From NCBI GenBank assembly GCA_029865665.1, contig JARXAV010000139.1, positions 1 through 7,284 of the forward strand: DNA of 7,284 nt, written 5' to 3'. Positions 1 through 5,930 of the stretch are shown here, piece by piece (the first letter of the stretch is position 1; every line of letters begins with the position of its first letter). The DNA comes from Flectobacillus sp. GTDB lineage: Bacteria; Bacteroidota; Bacteroidia; Cytophagales; Spirosomataceae. Both the position numbers and the translations under genes were made by a program. A model generated the notes under the pieces. That model made no database searches, was not told the origin of the DNA, and saw only the letters and a list, made by a program, of their open reading frames with translations.

Positions 1-276
1 CTTTTGGTTCGATTCAATCAGAGATAGCTTATTGGAACTTTTTGCAAAAAGCTGCGAATGGTTTGCTTCCGTATGCCAAACAAGCAGACTGCCGATTAAA
101 AGAAATAGCCCTGCCGATGGAAGAAACCAGCGTTTCATCCAAGTACCAATGCCCACTTGTGCAGGCTGGATTGCCTGCTGAATAGTGTGCCACGATTGAT
201 TGGATGGCTCAGGTTCCCAATCCGAGAAGGTCTCTTGGAGCAGATTTTTGAGTATGTCTTTTTCTGGATTTTCCAT
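1..276 (-). CDS. Probable anti-sigma factor, N-terminal part (cut by window edge)
   Basis: Reading the minus strand from an ATG at 276-274 gives 92 codons open to the window edge. The N-terminus is MENPEKDILKNLLQETFSDW, so the protein starts with an acidic, helical cytoplasmic segment. At about residues 50-67 there is one hydrophobic stretch (WFLPSAGLFLLIGSLLVW), preceded by MKR, which looks like a single membrane-spanning helix. The visible part has no enzymatic motif. The gene starts 18 bases after the stop of an ECF sigma factor on the same strand. A short cytoplasmic region followed by one transmembrane helix, encoded directly after an ECF sigma gene, is the usual layout of a Bacteroidota membrane anti-sigma factor that sequesters its partner. 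I see no zinc-binding HxxxCxxC motif, so it would not be of the ZAS type. The role rests on context and topology; the periplasmic part lies outside the window. Confidence 0.6.
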   Translation of the reverse strand, partial: MENPEKDILKNLLQETFSDWEPEPSNQSWHTIQQAIQPAQVGIGTWMKRWFLPSAGLFLLIGSLLVWHTEANHSQLFAKSSNKLSLIESNQK

Positions 277-294
277 ATTGTCTTCATTAGGAGT

Positions 295-852
295 TTATGC
301 AACTCTAGTGGTATGTGCCTGATAGCCTAACTTTATTAAGGTTGTTTTTAACAGTTCACGAGCTCGTGATAATTGTGATTTAGAAGTACCTTCCGAGATT
401 TGGAGCATATCCGCAATTTCAGCGTGCGTATAGCCGTCTATTAGGGAAAGGTTAATAATCATTCGATACCCATTCGGGAGTTCATTAATACTTTTTAGTA
501 TTTGTTCTCGACTCAGGGCAGAGAAAATATTTTCGTCGTTTGTTTCTTCAGAGATGCCTTCATAACCTATATGGTCTCGTTCATGGAGTGTGCTTCTATA
601 GCTATCAATGGCAGTTCGAATGACGGATGATTTAACCCAAGCGTTAACCGATTCTACTTTGTCGAGTTGATGAAGGTTTTTGAATATTTTTATGAATGCT
701 TCTTGAAATATATCTTCGGATTCGGCTTCCGTGCGTGCATAACGCCTACAAATGCCTAAAAGCCGCCCCTTATATAAATTATAAAAGGCGGTTTGGGCTT
801 TGGGGTCGTTGCGTTTACAAGCAAGGACTAATTGTATTTCGTTGCTCAGCAT
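295..852 (-). CDS. RNA polymerase sigma factor, ECF (sigma-70) subfamily
   Basis: The product is 185 aa, a normal ECF length, with only sigma regions 2 and 4. Region 2 spans about residues 20-88. It contains the core-binding signature around EAESEDIFQEAFIKIF (residues 43-57) and the -10-recognition part near AWVKSSVIRTAIDSYR (71-86). A variable linker (about 90-112) follows. Region 4 (about 113-170) has a helix-turn-helix at 140-168 that includes GYTHAEIADMLQISEGTSKS, for -35 recognition. The protein directs RNA polymerase to a stress or envelope regulon and is normally held inactive by a membrane anti-sigma factor. The gene 18 bases downstream fits that partner. The start at 852 is the only ATG placed for a complete region 2. 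The exact ECF group and its inducing signal cannot be told from sequence alone. The family call is secure; the regulon is unknown. Confidence 0.93.
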   Translation of the reverse strand: MLSNEIQLVLACKRNDPKAQTAFYNLYKGRLLGICRRYARTEAESEDIFQEAFIKIFKNLHQLDKVESVNAWVKSSVIRTAIDSYRSTLHERDHIGYEGISEETNDENIFSALSREQILKSINELPNGYRMIINLSLIDGYTHAEIADMLQISEGTSKSQLSRARELLKTTLIKLGYQAHTTRVA

Positions 853-1134
853 TTAGTAGGTCAAGGGTAATGGACTTTTGTAACAAAGTAATAACTTGTT
901 TTGTTGGACAAATTTAATAGTAATGAAAAATTCTGGATGTTGAATTTAATAATCTAGCTATCAGTTTTTATGAGAAAAATAAATATTGACATAGTGAGCA
1001 TAAGTAGCTGATTACCTTTTATACAACTATCTTTTCTATGTATCTATCCGGTTAAATATGTCGGGGTACTTACTTGATAGTGATTTTTCTAACTCCTTGA
1101 ACATTTAACTTTAAACTGACGACTACTTAACTAC
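853..1134. other. Intergenic region upstream of the sigma gene
   Basis: These 282 bases separate the lipoprotein stop from the sigma-factor start. They hold the possible -7 box at 909-916, a CTAGCT hexamer at 954-959 and the word TAGCTGATTA at 1005-1014. The same 10-base word recurs at 2506-2515, upstream of the lipoprotein gene. I found no terminator hairpin after the lipoprotein stop, so read-through into the sigma gene is possible. I see no small gene here. Confidence 0.5.
909..916 (-). promoter_or_regulatory. Possible Bacteroidota -7 box for the sigma-factor gene
   Basis: The minus strand reads TAAATTTG, an exact match to the Bacteroidota housekeeping -7 consensus TAnnTTTG. It would place transcription start about 50 bases before the sigma start codon. 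No convincing TTTG-type -33 element lies at the expected distance upstream. The short AT-rich motif could therefore be chance. Confidence 0.3.
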
Positions 1135-2358
1135 TTATAATTTATACCTAAAGAGTAGATTTCCATCTTTATCAAATCGGACAGTGTAAGTGCTTGTCCC
1201 TTGCTTCACTTCAAGTTGATAATGATTGATTTTATCAGTCGTTGGATTCGATTCGTTTTGATAATAAGGTTCGTACACCGCTCTAATTGTATTGATTGTC
1301 CACGAGGTAAACAAGGCATTTAATTCGGTTTTAAAGGAATTCGGTAAATCGTTAGCTGTTAGGGCTGCCATTCGGACAATGGCTACATTATCTTGAATGC
1401 CCTCTTCATCCACTATTAAATATAACTCTTTATCTCCTTTTTTAACAGCGATATAATGCGTTTTATTTTTACCAAAATATTGCTCAGAGGCAGCATAGTC
1501 AATGCTAGTACTAGCCAAGTAATTTTTGATGTAGTTGCTGGCATCCGTTGGTAGACTATTTTTTGACAGGGTATTATAAGAAACCTCATTTTCGATTGCC
1601 GAACACCATTGTAGAATCTCACCAGTTGAAGATAAAATAATTTCTGCCGCTTGAGCATTACCCTCTACTAAGGTTCTAAAACTTAGTAGCAATTGAAAAT
1701 TGCCACTGTTTAACTTATATAGAATAATACTGGCTGAGTTGAGCTGATTATTCGTAAAAAACTGTCTGACGATACTTGGAATACTGTTGTCGTAAGTGAT
1801 TACTTCCGTACTAGAAAAGCTTACACTCAGGATATTAGAAGGAAAAATAACTTCCTCTTTTACAAAGTTGAAGGCGGTGTCGTAATATAAATTAATACTG
1901 GTTCCGCCATTATTCTGGATGGTTAATTTGTATCCAGTGCTCTGGGGCGTAGATTTTACAATGTCATAAAATTTTATAATTTGTGCAGCAGGATATTTGG
2001 CTGTAAGGTGTTGCTTAATTGAAGGAGGAAGGGATTTACTTACGCCTACCAATTCATTTAAATCAACAATTTCGCCTTGATAATCAATGAGTGATAAGAC
2101 TTTACCCGAAGCTGAACTGAAATCGCTTTGCCATGTTTTACTTTCTTCTAAAGGTTTGAAGACAAAGGAAGAAACATTCGGGTAGAGCTGTTTCATTACT
2201 TCGGTTGTCGCCTGCGGAATGCTTGGTGTTGGAATTATCTGGGACTCATTGACCACTTTATCGCAACTGCTTAGCGTAATAAGTAAGTAGCCAATGTAAC
2301 AAAAATTCCTCACGAATTTTGTAAACAGGGGTTTCTCTATGTCATTGTTTAATCTCAT
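1135..2358 (-). CDS. Lipoprotein with tandem PepSY-like repeats
   Basis: From the preferred ATG at 2358 the product is 407 aa. A longer ATG at 2412 would add 18 polar residues and give an unusually long n-region. A signal peptide ends in the lipobox LSSC, whose cysteine is residue 32 (50 in the long form), so this is a lipid-anchored envelope protein. The mature part appears to be about five diverged repeats of 60-80 aa. Each opens with a helix, usually after an LP or IP pair, and continues into strands that end in a short acidic or glycine-containing turn. In long-form numbering they begin near residues 65, 128, 211, 287 and 356. This is the pattern of PepSY-like (BLIP-type) domains, known in secreted Bacteroidota proteins of mostly unknown function. 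The last repeat ends in VRFDKDGNLLFRYKL, a typical final hairpin. Its neighbours are an ECF sigma and a probable anti-sigma gene downstream on the same strand. Ligand and role are unknown. Confidence 0.68.
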   Translation of the reverse strand: MRLNNDIEKPLFTKFVRNFCYIGYLLITLSSCDKVVNESQIIPTPSIPQATTEVMKQLYPNVSSFVFKPLEESKTWQSDFSSASGKVLSLIDYQGEIVDLNELVGVSKSLPPSIKQHLTAKYPAAQIIKFYDIVKSTPQSTGYKLTIQNNGGTSINLYYDTAFNFVKEEVIFPSNILSVSFSSTEVITYDNSIPSIVRQFFTNNQLNSASIILYKLNSGNFQLLLSFRTLVEGNAQAAEIILSSTGEILQWCSAIENEVSYNTLSKNSLPTDASNYIKNYLASTSIDYAASEQYFGKNKTHYIAVKKGDKELYLIVDEEGIQDNVAIVRMAALTANDLPNSFKTELNALFTSWTINTIRAVYEPYYQNESNPTTDKINHYQLEVKQGTSTYTVRFDKDGNLLFRYKL

Positions 2359-2429
2359 ATTTTTTTTAGTATAATCGAATTTTGATCGACTATTTTCAGA
2401 TGGGCCATTCATAAACTGACTTCTATAAA

Positions 2430-2462
2430 CAAAGACGGAATTTACTAGCTAAAGGGTTGCAT
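2430..2462 (-). promoter_or_regulatory. Candidate ECF-type promoter of the lipoprotein gene
   Basis: On the minus strand ATGCAACCC (AAC at 2458-2456) is followed 18 bases later by CGTC (2437-2434) and then TTTG. An AAC-type -35 and a CGTC-type -10 are the general features of ECF-sigma promoters, although this spacer is slightly long. The site ends about 18 bases before the upstream ATG at 2412 and about 72 before the preferred ATG at 2358. An ECF sigma gene lies next downstream, so direct control of the lipoprotein gene is plausible but unproven. Confidence 0.33.
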
Positions 2463-2510
2463 CAAGCTAGATGTTTTTTTATTATATTTCTATTGTGTTG
2501 TATACTAGCT
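2443..2510. repeat. CTAGCT/AGCTAG cluster upstream of the lipoprotein gene
   Basis: TACTAGCT occurs at 2443-2450 and again at 2503-2510 in the same orientation, with AGCTAG inverted between them at 2465-2470. The first two can pair as a 6-bp stem that encloses the -35 part of the candidate ECF promoter. A further CTAGCT lies upstream of the sigma gene at 954-959. They could be operator half-sites. The words are short, so chance is possible. Confidence 0.35.
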
Positions 2511-2584
2511 GATTAAGTAGTGCTAAATAGGAGAGAATTTACCACGGTTATTGTAAAATAGTAGATGCAGCGATATTGATACTC

Positions 2585-2615
2585 GATTTCAAGGGCGGAT
2601 TACTTCTTTGAAATC
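2585..2615. repeat. Inverted repeat GATTTCAA / TTGAAATC
   Basis: The arms at 2585-2592 and 2608-2615 are perfectly complementary over 8 bp. The stem can be lengthened to about 11 bp with G-U pairs (GGG against TCT), leaving a 9-nt loop. Its right arm overlaps the next inverted repeat by two bases, so the two stems compete slightly at that junction. Confidence 0.45.
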
Positions 2616-2665
2616 AACTATTGAGAGTCAAGTTAAGGATTCTTCTGTTGATCAGCAATAGTTGA
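2614..2665. repeat. 10-bp inverted repeat TCAACTATTG / CAATAGTTGA
   Basis: A perfect 10-bp inverted repeat has arms at 2614-2623 and 2656-2665, separated by 32 bases. It is longer than expected by chance in so short a stretch. No T-run follows on either strand. Confidence 0.5.
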
Positions 2666-2682
2666 GTCCATAATTGATGATT

Positions 2683-2735
2683 TTGAGGTACAAGGTTGAA
2701 TATAAATTTACCCAAAGAGCTGGAAGTTACCTCAA
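2683..2735. repeat. 8-bp inverted repeat TTGAGGTA / TACCTCAA
   Basis: The arms are at 2683-2690 and 2728-2735. The right arm begins only 9 bases past the OmpA-type stop codon, so in the minus-strand transcript this would be the first structure after the coding region. The loop is 37 bases long, so the stem alone would be weak. Confidence 0.35.
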
Positions 2736-2743
2736 CGTTAGTA

Positions 2744-3466
2744 TTATTCAACTACGAGACATTCCACCCTTCTATTTTGGGCTTTATTTTCTTCCGTATC
2801 GTTCGGAGCAACAGGGCGTGAGCTTCCATAACCGAAATAACTAAGTCTATTTTGGTCTATTCCCTTATTGATGAGATAATTGCAGATTACTTTGGCTCTG
2901 TTTTCTGAAAGTAAACGATTTAGTTTGGCATCGCCCACGTTATCAGTATGTCCAGAGATAGATAACTTCAACCCTGGGTTTTGCTGAAGAGCTTGATATA
3001 ATTTTGTGAGTTGAGGGTATGAATCTGAAGTTAGAATAAAGCTACTTTGTAGAAAATAGATTTTATCTAACTTCAATACATCGTTTACATGGAGGTTATC
3101 AAAGGAGGTTTCTTCCATTTTTTCCATCGTAACAATATGTTGGTACTCAGTACAAGTGTCGCAAAGAGCAACTAGGAGTTCGTCATACAAATAGTAACCT
3201 TCAGCCTGACTGTTAATGGTAATGGTGTCTGCTTCAATTAGGTTGAAACTAAATGGTTCTTTACCCAATTGGTTGGCCACTTTGTAGGTTTTTTGAGCTT
3301 TTTTTAAGCTGATAACGAACTGTGCGGGTAATTCCTTTTGTGTTTTTTCGTCAACGGCTTTTACCGAAAACTTGGTAATAACCCGTTTAGTAGTCGCTAC
3401 CTGCTGTGCTTGGACTGAAAAACTTAAACCGACAACTAGAAAAAAATAGTAAAGAAACTGTTTCAT
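2744..3466 (-). CDS. OmpA-family outer-membrane/peptidoglycan-binding protein
   Basis: I chose the ATG at 3466 (240 aa). It gives a textbook signal peptide, MKQFLYYFFLVVGLSFSVQA, cut before QQ. The alternative ATG at 3496 overlaps a -7 promoter box. AGG lies about 7 bases before the chosen start. After the signal peptide, about residues 17-110 form a strand-rich domain resembling the beta-sandwich modules found before OmpA domains (FSVKAVDEKTQKELPAQFVI). It has a CDTC cysteine pair. The C-terminal half, about residues 125-240, is an OmpA_C domain: ISGHTDNVGD, then LNRLLSENRAKVICNYLINK, then RLSYFGYGSSRPVAPN and NRRVE. The Asp of GHTDN and the Arg of ENRA are at the positions that bind diaminopimelate in peptidoglycan. 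It probably tethers the outer membrane to the wall. There is no beta-barrel, so it is not a porin-type OmpA. Confidence 0.88.
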   Translation of the reverse strand: MKQFLYYFFLVVGLSFSVQAQQVATTKRVITKFSVKAVDEKTQKELPAQFVISLKKAQKTYKVANQLGKEPFSFNLIEADTITINSQAEGYYLYDELLVALCDTCTEYQHIVTMEKMEETSFDNLHVNDVLKLDKIYFLQSSFILTSDSYPQLTKLYQALQQNPGLKLSISGHTDNVGDAKLNRLLSENRAKVICNYLINKGIDQNRLSYFGYGSSRPVAPNDTEENKAQNRRVECLVVE

Positions 3467-3493
3467 AAATGACCTAAGATATTGACTGTTGGT

Positions 3494-3501
3494 CAAAGGT
3501 A
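3494..3501 (-). promoter_or_regulatory. Bacteroidota -7 box of the ompA-like gene
   Basis: The minus strand reads TACCTTTG, an exact TAnnTTTG match. It lies between the DUF2805 stop and the OmpA-type ATG and would give a leader of about 20 bases. It overlaps an inverted repeat, TTGAC at 3482-3486 with GTCAA at 3492-3496, that would sit over the transcription start. A clear -33 element is missing. The box supports the shorter start of the gene. Confidence 0.42.
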
Positions 3502-3523
3502 CTACTTTGACGCATTTTTGCCT

Positions 3524-3802
3524 TTATCGTTTGGAAATTTTATTGCCAGTTCCTCGCTGTCGGTTACATTTAAAGCGATTCATACCGTCTTCACGGAGGG
3601 CTTGGTGTTTGGTTTTTCTGGATTTCATGCGTTTTCGCCACATTTTGAAACTACTCGGAATGGAGTTTTTTCGCATAAATTCAATGACTTCTTTTTCTTT
3701 TAATCCAAACTGAAATTCGATGGCTTCAAAAGGAGTGCGGTCTTCCCAAGCCATTTCAATAATTCGATTGATGTCTGCTTCTGTTGTTATTTCGTAAGCC
3801 AT
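3524..3802 (-). CDS. DUF2805 / TIGR03643-type small basic protein
   Basis: The product is 92 aa and strongly basic in its C-terminal half. Residues 8-45 (TEADINRIIEMAWEDRTPFE and following, to GLKEKEVIEFMRK) resemble a helix-turn-helix: one helix, a second helix with AIEFQFGL, then KEKEVIEFMRK. The second half carries WRKRMKSRKTKH (55-66) and RFKCNRQR (76-83), which I recognise as the conserved end of the TIGR03643/DUF2805 family. That family is uncharacterised and often sits next to cryptochrome/photolyase genes. Here its ATG lies inside the photolyase-type gene with a 16-base overlap, so it is probably translated by coupling. A nucleic-acid-binding role fits the charge and fold pattern but is inference. 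The last residues (GTGNKISKR) look like a variable tail. Confidence 0.82.
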   Translation of the reverse strand: MAYEITTEADINRIIEMAWEDRTPFEAIEFQFGLKEKEVIEFMRKNSIPSSFKMWRKRMKSRKTKHQALREDGMNRFKCNRQRGTGNKISKR

Positions 3803-5079
3803 AATTTTCTAAATTCTTGATTCGTATCGTATGTTTTTGCTTGTTTTTCGATGCTGAAATAACGGTTTTCTCGTGGGTCGTTGCCAACTCCTGCTAAGTA
3901 TGCCCAGTTACCCCAATTGCTATGAACATCATAATCAAGGAGTTGCTCTTCAAAATACGCCGCTCCGTATCGCCAGTCGAGGTGGAGGTCGTTACACAAA
4001 TAGCTCGCAACGTTTTGTCTTCCCCGATTACTCATAAAACCCGTCTGTTTGAGTTCGAGCATATTGGCATCAATGAAATCGTTGCCCGTTTTCCCATTTT
4101 TCCACTTTTCAAATAAAGCCTTATTGTGAATATTCTTTTTGGGAATGTGGTTTTTAATGCCTCCTTTCAAGAAAAAAGCAGGGTTATATTTTTCCATAAC
4201 AAAATAAAAATAGTCACGCCAAAGCAATTCAAAATACAGCCAATAAGTTGATTCATTGGCTTCTATGGTTTTTTCATACGTTTTTAGTGCCTGATAAATC
4301 TGGCGTGCCGATAAACACCCTAATGCCAACCAAGCCGAAAATTTAGAAGAATAATCGCCGCCAACCATACCATTTCTGGTTTCCTTGTACTGCGAAATAC
4401 AGCGACTTTCTTCAAAATAATATTTTAGCCGTGCCAAACCTGCCTTTTCACCACCCCGAAAAGCTAATACTGCTCGTGCATCTTTAGGTTCTTCGTTCAA
4501 GTGTAGTTCTTGTAACGAGGGTAAGTGAGTGGTAGGAAGGAGAGGAGATACCAACGTCGAGGGCTTTGCTAAAGCTGGGCGAATAGGGGTGATTTGCTCA
4601 ATTTTTTTCCGAAATACGGTAAACGTATCGGGTAACTCTCTTAGCGAAAAGGGCAAATCTCGTTTGTCATATAGCCCATGCGTATAGAATGTTTTGAGAC
4701 TTCCCCCTTGAATAGCAAAGCGATTACGGAGTACCTTTAATTGGGTAATTTCTTCTGAACTGACGTGCTGTTTGGTGTAAATAGTAGTTACGCCAAATTG
4801 TTTAGCCAGGTCGCAGAGCAGAGACGATGTTTCTCCTTTTAAAATAAGTAAATCTGAGCCAAGGATTTGTAATTGGGCTTTCAGATTACTTAAGGATTCC
4901 AATAAAAAATTAGCTCTGAAAGTACCCATTCGTTTTTGTCCGAATGCTGTTTCGCTAAAAAAGGCATCGTCAAAGCAGTAAACGGGAATGATTTCGTCGT
5001 TTTCGTGGATGGCTTTTGTTAATGTTTCGTTATCGTGAAGTCTTAGGTCGGTCGTAAACCAGACAATAGCTCGTTTCAT
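3787..5079 (-). CDS. CRY-DASH-type cryptochrome / photolyase family protein
   Basis: The product is 430 aa, as expected for a bacterial CRY-DASH without a C-terminal extension. Residues 1-130 form the alpha/beta photolyase domain, opening with [12 protein letters not shown], which in this family binds the antenna chromophore. [20 protein letters not shown] (135-154) is the typical DASH linker. The FAD-binding helical domain starts near residue 208. It shows [20 protein letters not shown] (243-262), ELLWRDYF (284-291), [20 protein letters not shown] (337-356) and [16 protein letters not shown] (382-397), the FAD-pocket segments. The end, [17 protein letters not shown], also matches the DASH group. 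Members repair cyclobutane dimers in single-stranded or looped DNA and may act as blue-light sensors. Which of these applies here is unknown. The start codon overlaps the upstream DUF2256 stop as ATGA, and the stop lies within the DUF2805 gene, so the three form one coupled operon. Confidence 0.92.
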   Translation of the reverse strand: MKRAIVWFTTDLRLHDNETLTKAIHENDEIIPVYCFDDAFFSETAFGQKRMGTFRANFLLESLSNLKAQLQILGSDLLILKGETSSLLCDLAKQFGVTTIYTKQHVSSEEITQLKVLRNRFAIQGGSLKTFYTHGLYDKRDLPFSLRELPDTFTVFRKKIEQITPIRPALAKPSTLVSPLLPTTHLPSLQELHLNEEPKDARAVLAFRGGEKAGLARLKYYFEESRCISQYKETRNGMVGGDYSSKFSAWLALGCLSARQIYQALKTYEKTIEANESTYWLYFELLWRDYFYFVMEKYNPAFFLKGGIKNHIPKKNIHNKALFEKWKNGKTGNDFIDANMLELKQTGFMSNRGRQNVASYLCNDLHLDWRYGAAYFEEQLLDYDVHSNWGNWAYLAGVGNDPRENRYFSIEKQAKTYDTNQEFRKLWLTK

Positions 5080-5225
5080 TCAGTTTTTCTTTTTTCTGTT
5101 TTACATCGTTCGCTGCAATAAATAACAGCTTCCCAGTTTTTCTCCCATTTCTTTCGCCAAGCGAAAGGTCGCTGACAAACGGGACACATTTTACTAGGCA
5201 AATGTTGCTTTTTTACCCCTTTCAT
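5076..5225 (-). CDS. DUF2256-type zinc-finger-like small protein
   Basis: I set the start at the ATG at 5225 (49 aa: [20 protein letters not shown] and onward). The family normally begins just before the LPxKxCPVCxRPF motif, and the in-frame extension to 5303 adds residues with no family resemblance. The protein has CPVC and, 19 residues later, YCSERC, giving a CxxC/CxxxC set able to bind one zinc. Between these lies [14 protein letters not shown]. The lysine-rich tail follows directly after the second pair. Family function is unknown. Members are often found beside cryptochrome/photolyase genes, as here. The stop codon overlaps the CRY-DASH start codon in ATGA, which implies translational coupling and similar expression. 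No strong Shine-Dalgarno sequence is visible. A DNA- or partner-binding accessory role is inference. Confidence 0.85.
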   Translation of the reverse strand: MKGVKKQHLPSKMCPVCQRPFAWRKKWEKNWEAVIYCSERCKTEKRKTE

Positions 5226-5249
5226 CTGGATGTCTGTTTTATACACTAC

Positions 5250-5268
5250 CATTTTCAAGTGAAAAATG
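5250..5268. promoter_or_regulatory. Imperfect palindrome upstream of the photolyase-type operon
   Basis: CATTTTCA, AG, TGAAAAATG forms a palindrome with one bulged A. It lies 25 bases before the chosen DUF2256 start, within the divergent intergenic region. A regulator-binding site controlling the operon is possible. No regulator gene is adjacent, and the sequence is AT-rich. Confidence 0.25.
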
Positions 5269-5381
5269 TTTGAAGATTCTTTCGCATTTCTCCGATTTGT
5301 CATAGCGAAGCCTAAGTCTAATCATATTTTTTCTGCTAAAAAATGGGGTACTTTGAACTAAGAAATAAAACAACAAAGACG

Positions 5382-5771
5382 ATGATTGCAGAAAAAAAAC
5401 ACCTTTCAGATTTACACGTTGCTCATAGCGATTGGGCTGTTCAATTAAATTTTTATACCGACGAAATCAAAATTTTACAAGGTCGCCTTGGCGAAATAAG
5501 TGCTATTTCTACGGATGCGTCGCAGAAGGTAAAGGTCGGACATTTTGAAAGCCAGTTAATTATCCAACAAAATGAATTGGACGTGCTTTTACACGATATT
5601 CAGGTAGAAGAAGATACCCTTGTACAAAGTGCGTTGGATAATCCTGTTGCCGTAGATCACCGATTAATGACCTACGATGTCACCCTAGAAGATAGAATCA
5701 CAACGTTCTCTACCTTATTTACCGATTTAAGAAAAGAAATGAATGACTTTTTTGTGGACGTGTTAGCCTAA
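5382..5771 (+). CDS. Hypothetical helical (coiled-coil-like) protein
   Basis: The preferred ATG at 5382 gives 129 aa beginning MIAEKKHLSDLHVAHSDW. An ATG at 5343 would add 13 residues. I prefer the shorter form because of its A-rich leader (AACAAAGACG) and a TACTTTG element just upstream that could be a degenerate -7 box. The protein has no signal peptide, membrane segment, cysteine or recognisable catalytic motif. It appears almost wholly helical. Residues 15-80 have heptad-like spacing (LNFYTDEIKILQGRLGEI, then FESQLIIQQNELDVLLHDIQ), suggesting a coiled coil or helical bundle. A second helical part ends in LRKEMNDFFVDVLA. I recall similar small cytoplasmic proteins in Bacteroidota but no function. 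It is transcribed divergently from the photolyase-type operon and ends before a good terminator, so it is probably a single-gene unit. Confidence 0.72.
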   Translation: MIAEKKHLSDLHVAHSDWAVQLNFYTDEIKILQGRLGEISAISTDASQKVKVGHFESQLIIQQNELDVLLHDIQVEEDTLVQSALDNPVAVDHRLMTYDVTLEDRITTFSTLFTDLRKEMNDFFVDVLA

Positions 5772-5852
5772 TTTGGGCAAAAATTGAGTTAATAAAGCAT
5801 CTTGACGATAACCTAGTTTGAGTTCATGCTTGCTTATTGTTGGTGGTGTGCG

Positions 5853-5887
5853 ACCTCTACTCGTTTATGATGGGTAGAGGTTTTTTT
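5853..5887 (+). terminator. Rho-independent terminator after the helical protein gene
   Basis: ACCTCTAC (5853-5860) pairs perfectly with GTAGAGGT (5874-5881) over a 13-nt loop and runs into seven Ts (5881-5887). It lies about 80 bases after the stop codon of the gene ending at 5771, on the same strand. Confidence 0.85.
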
Positions 5888-5930
5888 GTAGGAATAGGCA
5901 TTGAGTTTGAAAAGGGAGGTAGATAACCTG

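Larger units (their letters stand above)
2413..2743. other. Intergenic region between ompA-like and lipoprotein genes, rich in inverted repeats
   Basis: No convincing gene is present in these 331 bases. The left end holds the candidate ECF promoter and the CTAGCT cluster. The right two thirds, just downstream of the OmpA-type stop, hold three successive inverted repeats (2585-2615, 2614-2665 and 2683-2735), annotated separately. None is followed by a U-run on the minus strand, so they are not classic intrinsic terminators. A structured 3' untranslated region or a small RNA is possible. Confidence 0.5.

Noticed and set aside
696..917. 73-aa plus-strand reading frame overlapping the sigma gene
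   Set aside because: It is the antisense shadow of the sigma factor gene. The product has no recognisable motif and the sigma frame is clearly the coding one.
1508..1519. Palindrome-like stretch around GCTAGTACTAGC inside the lipoprotein gene
   Set aside because: It lies within coding sequence, is short and isolated, and nothing else suggests a site there.
1416..1658. 80-aa minus-strand reading frame inside the lipoprotein gene
   Set aside because: It lies wholly inside the lipoprotein gene in another frame and has no signal or domain.
3482..3713. Two overlapping plus-strand frames across the DUF2805 gene
   Set aside because: Both are antisense to DUF2805, whose conserved WRKR and RFKC motifs identify the real gene.
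3922..4116. 64-aa plus-strand frame inside the photolyase-type gene
   Set aside because: It is antisense to the FAD-binding part of CRY-DASH and has no own features.
5226..5303. N-terminal extension of the DUF2256 gene up to an ATG at 5303
   Set aside because: The extra 26 residues lack family resemblance and would take up the presumed promoter region; the ATG at 5225 matches the usual family start.
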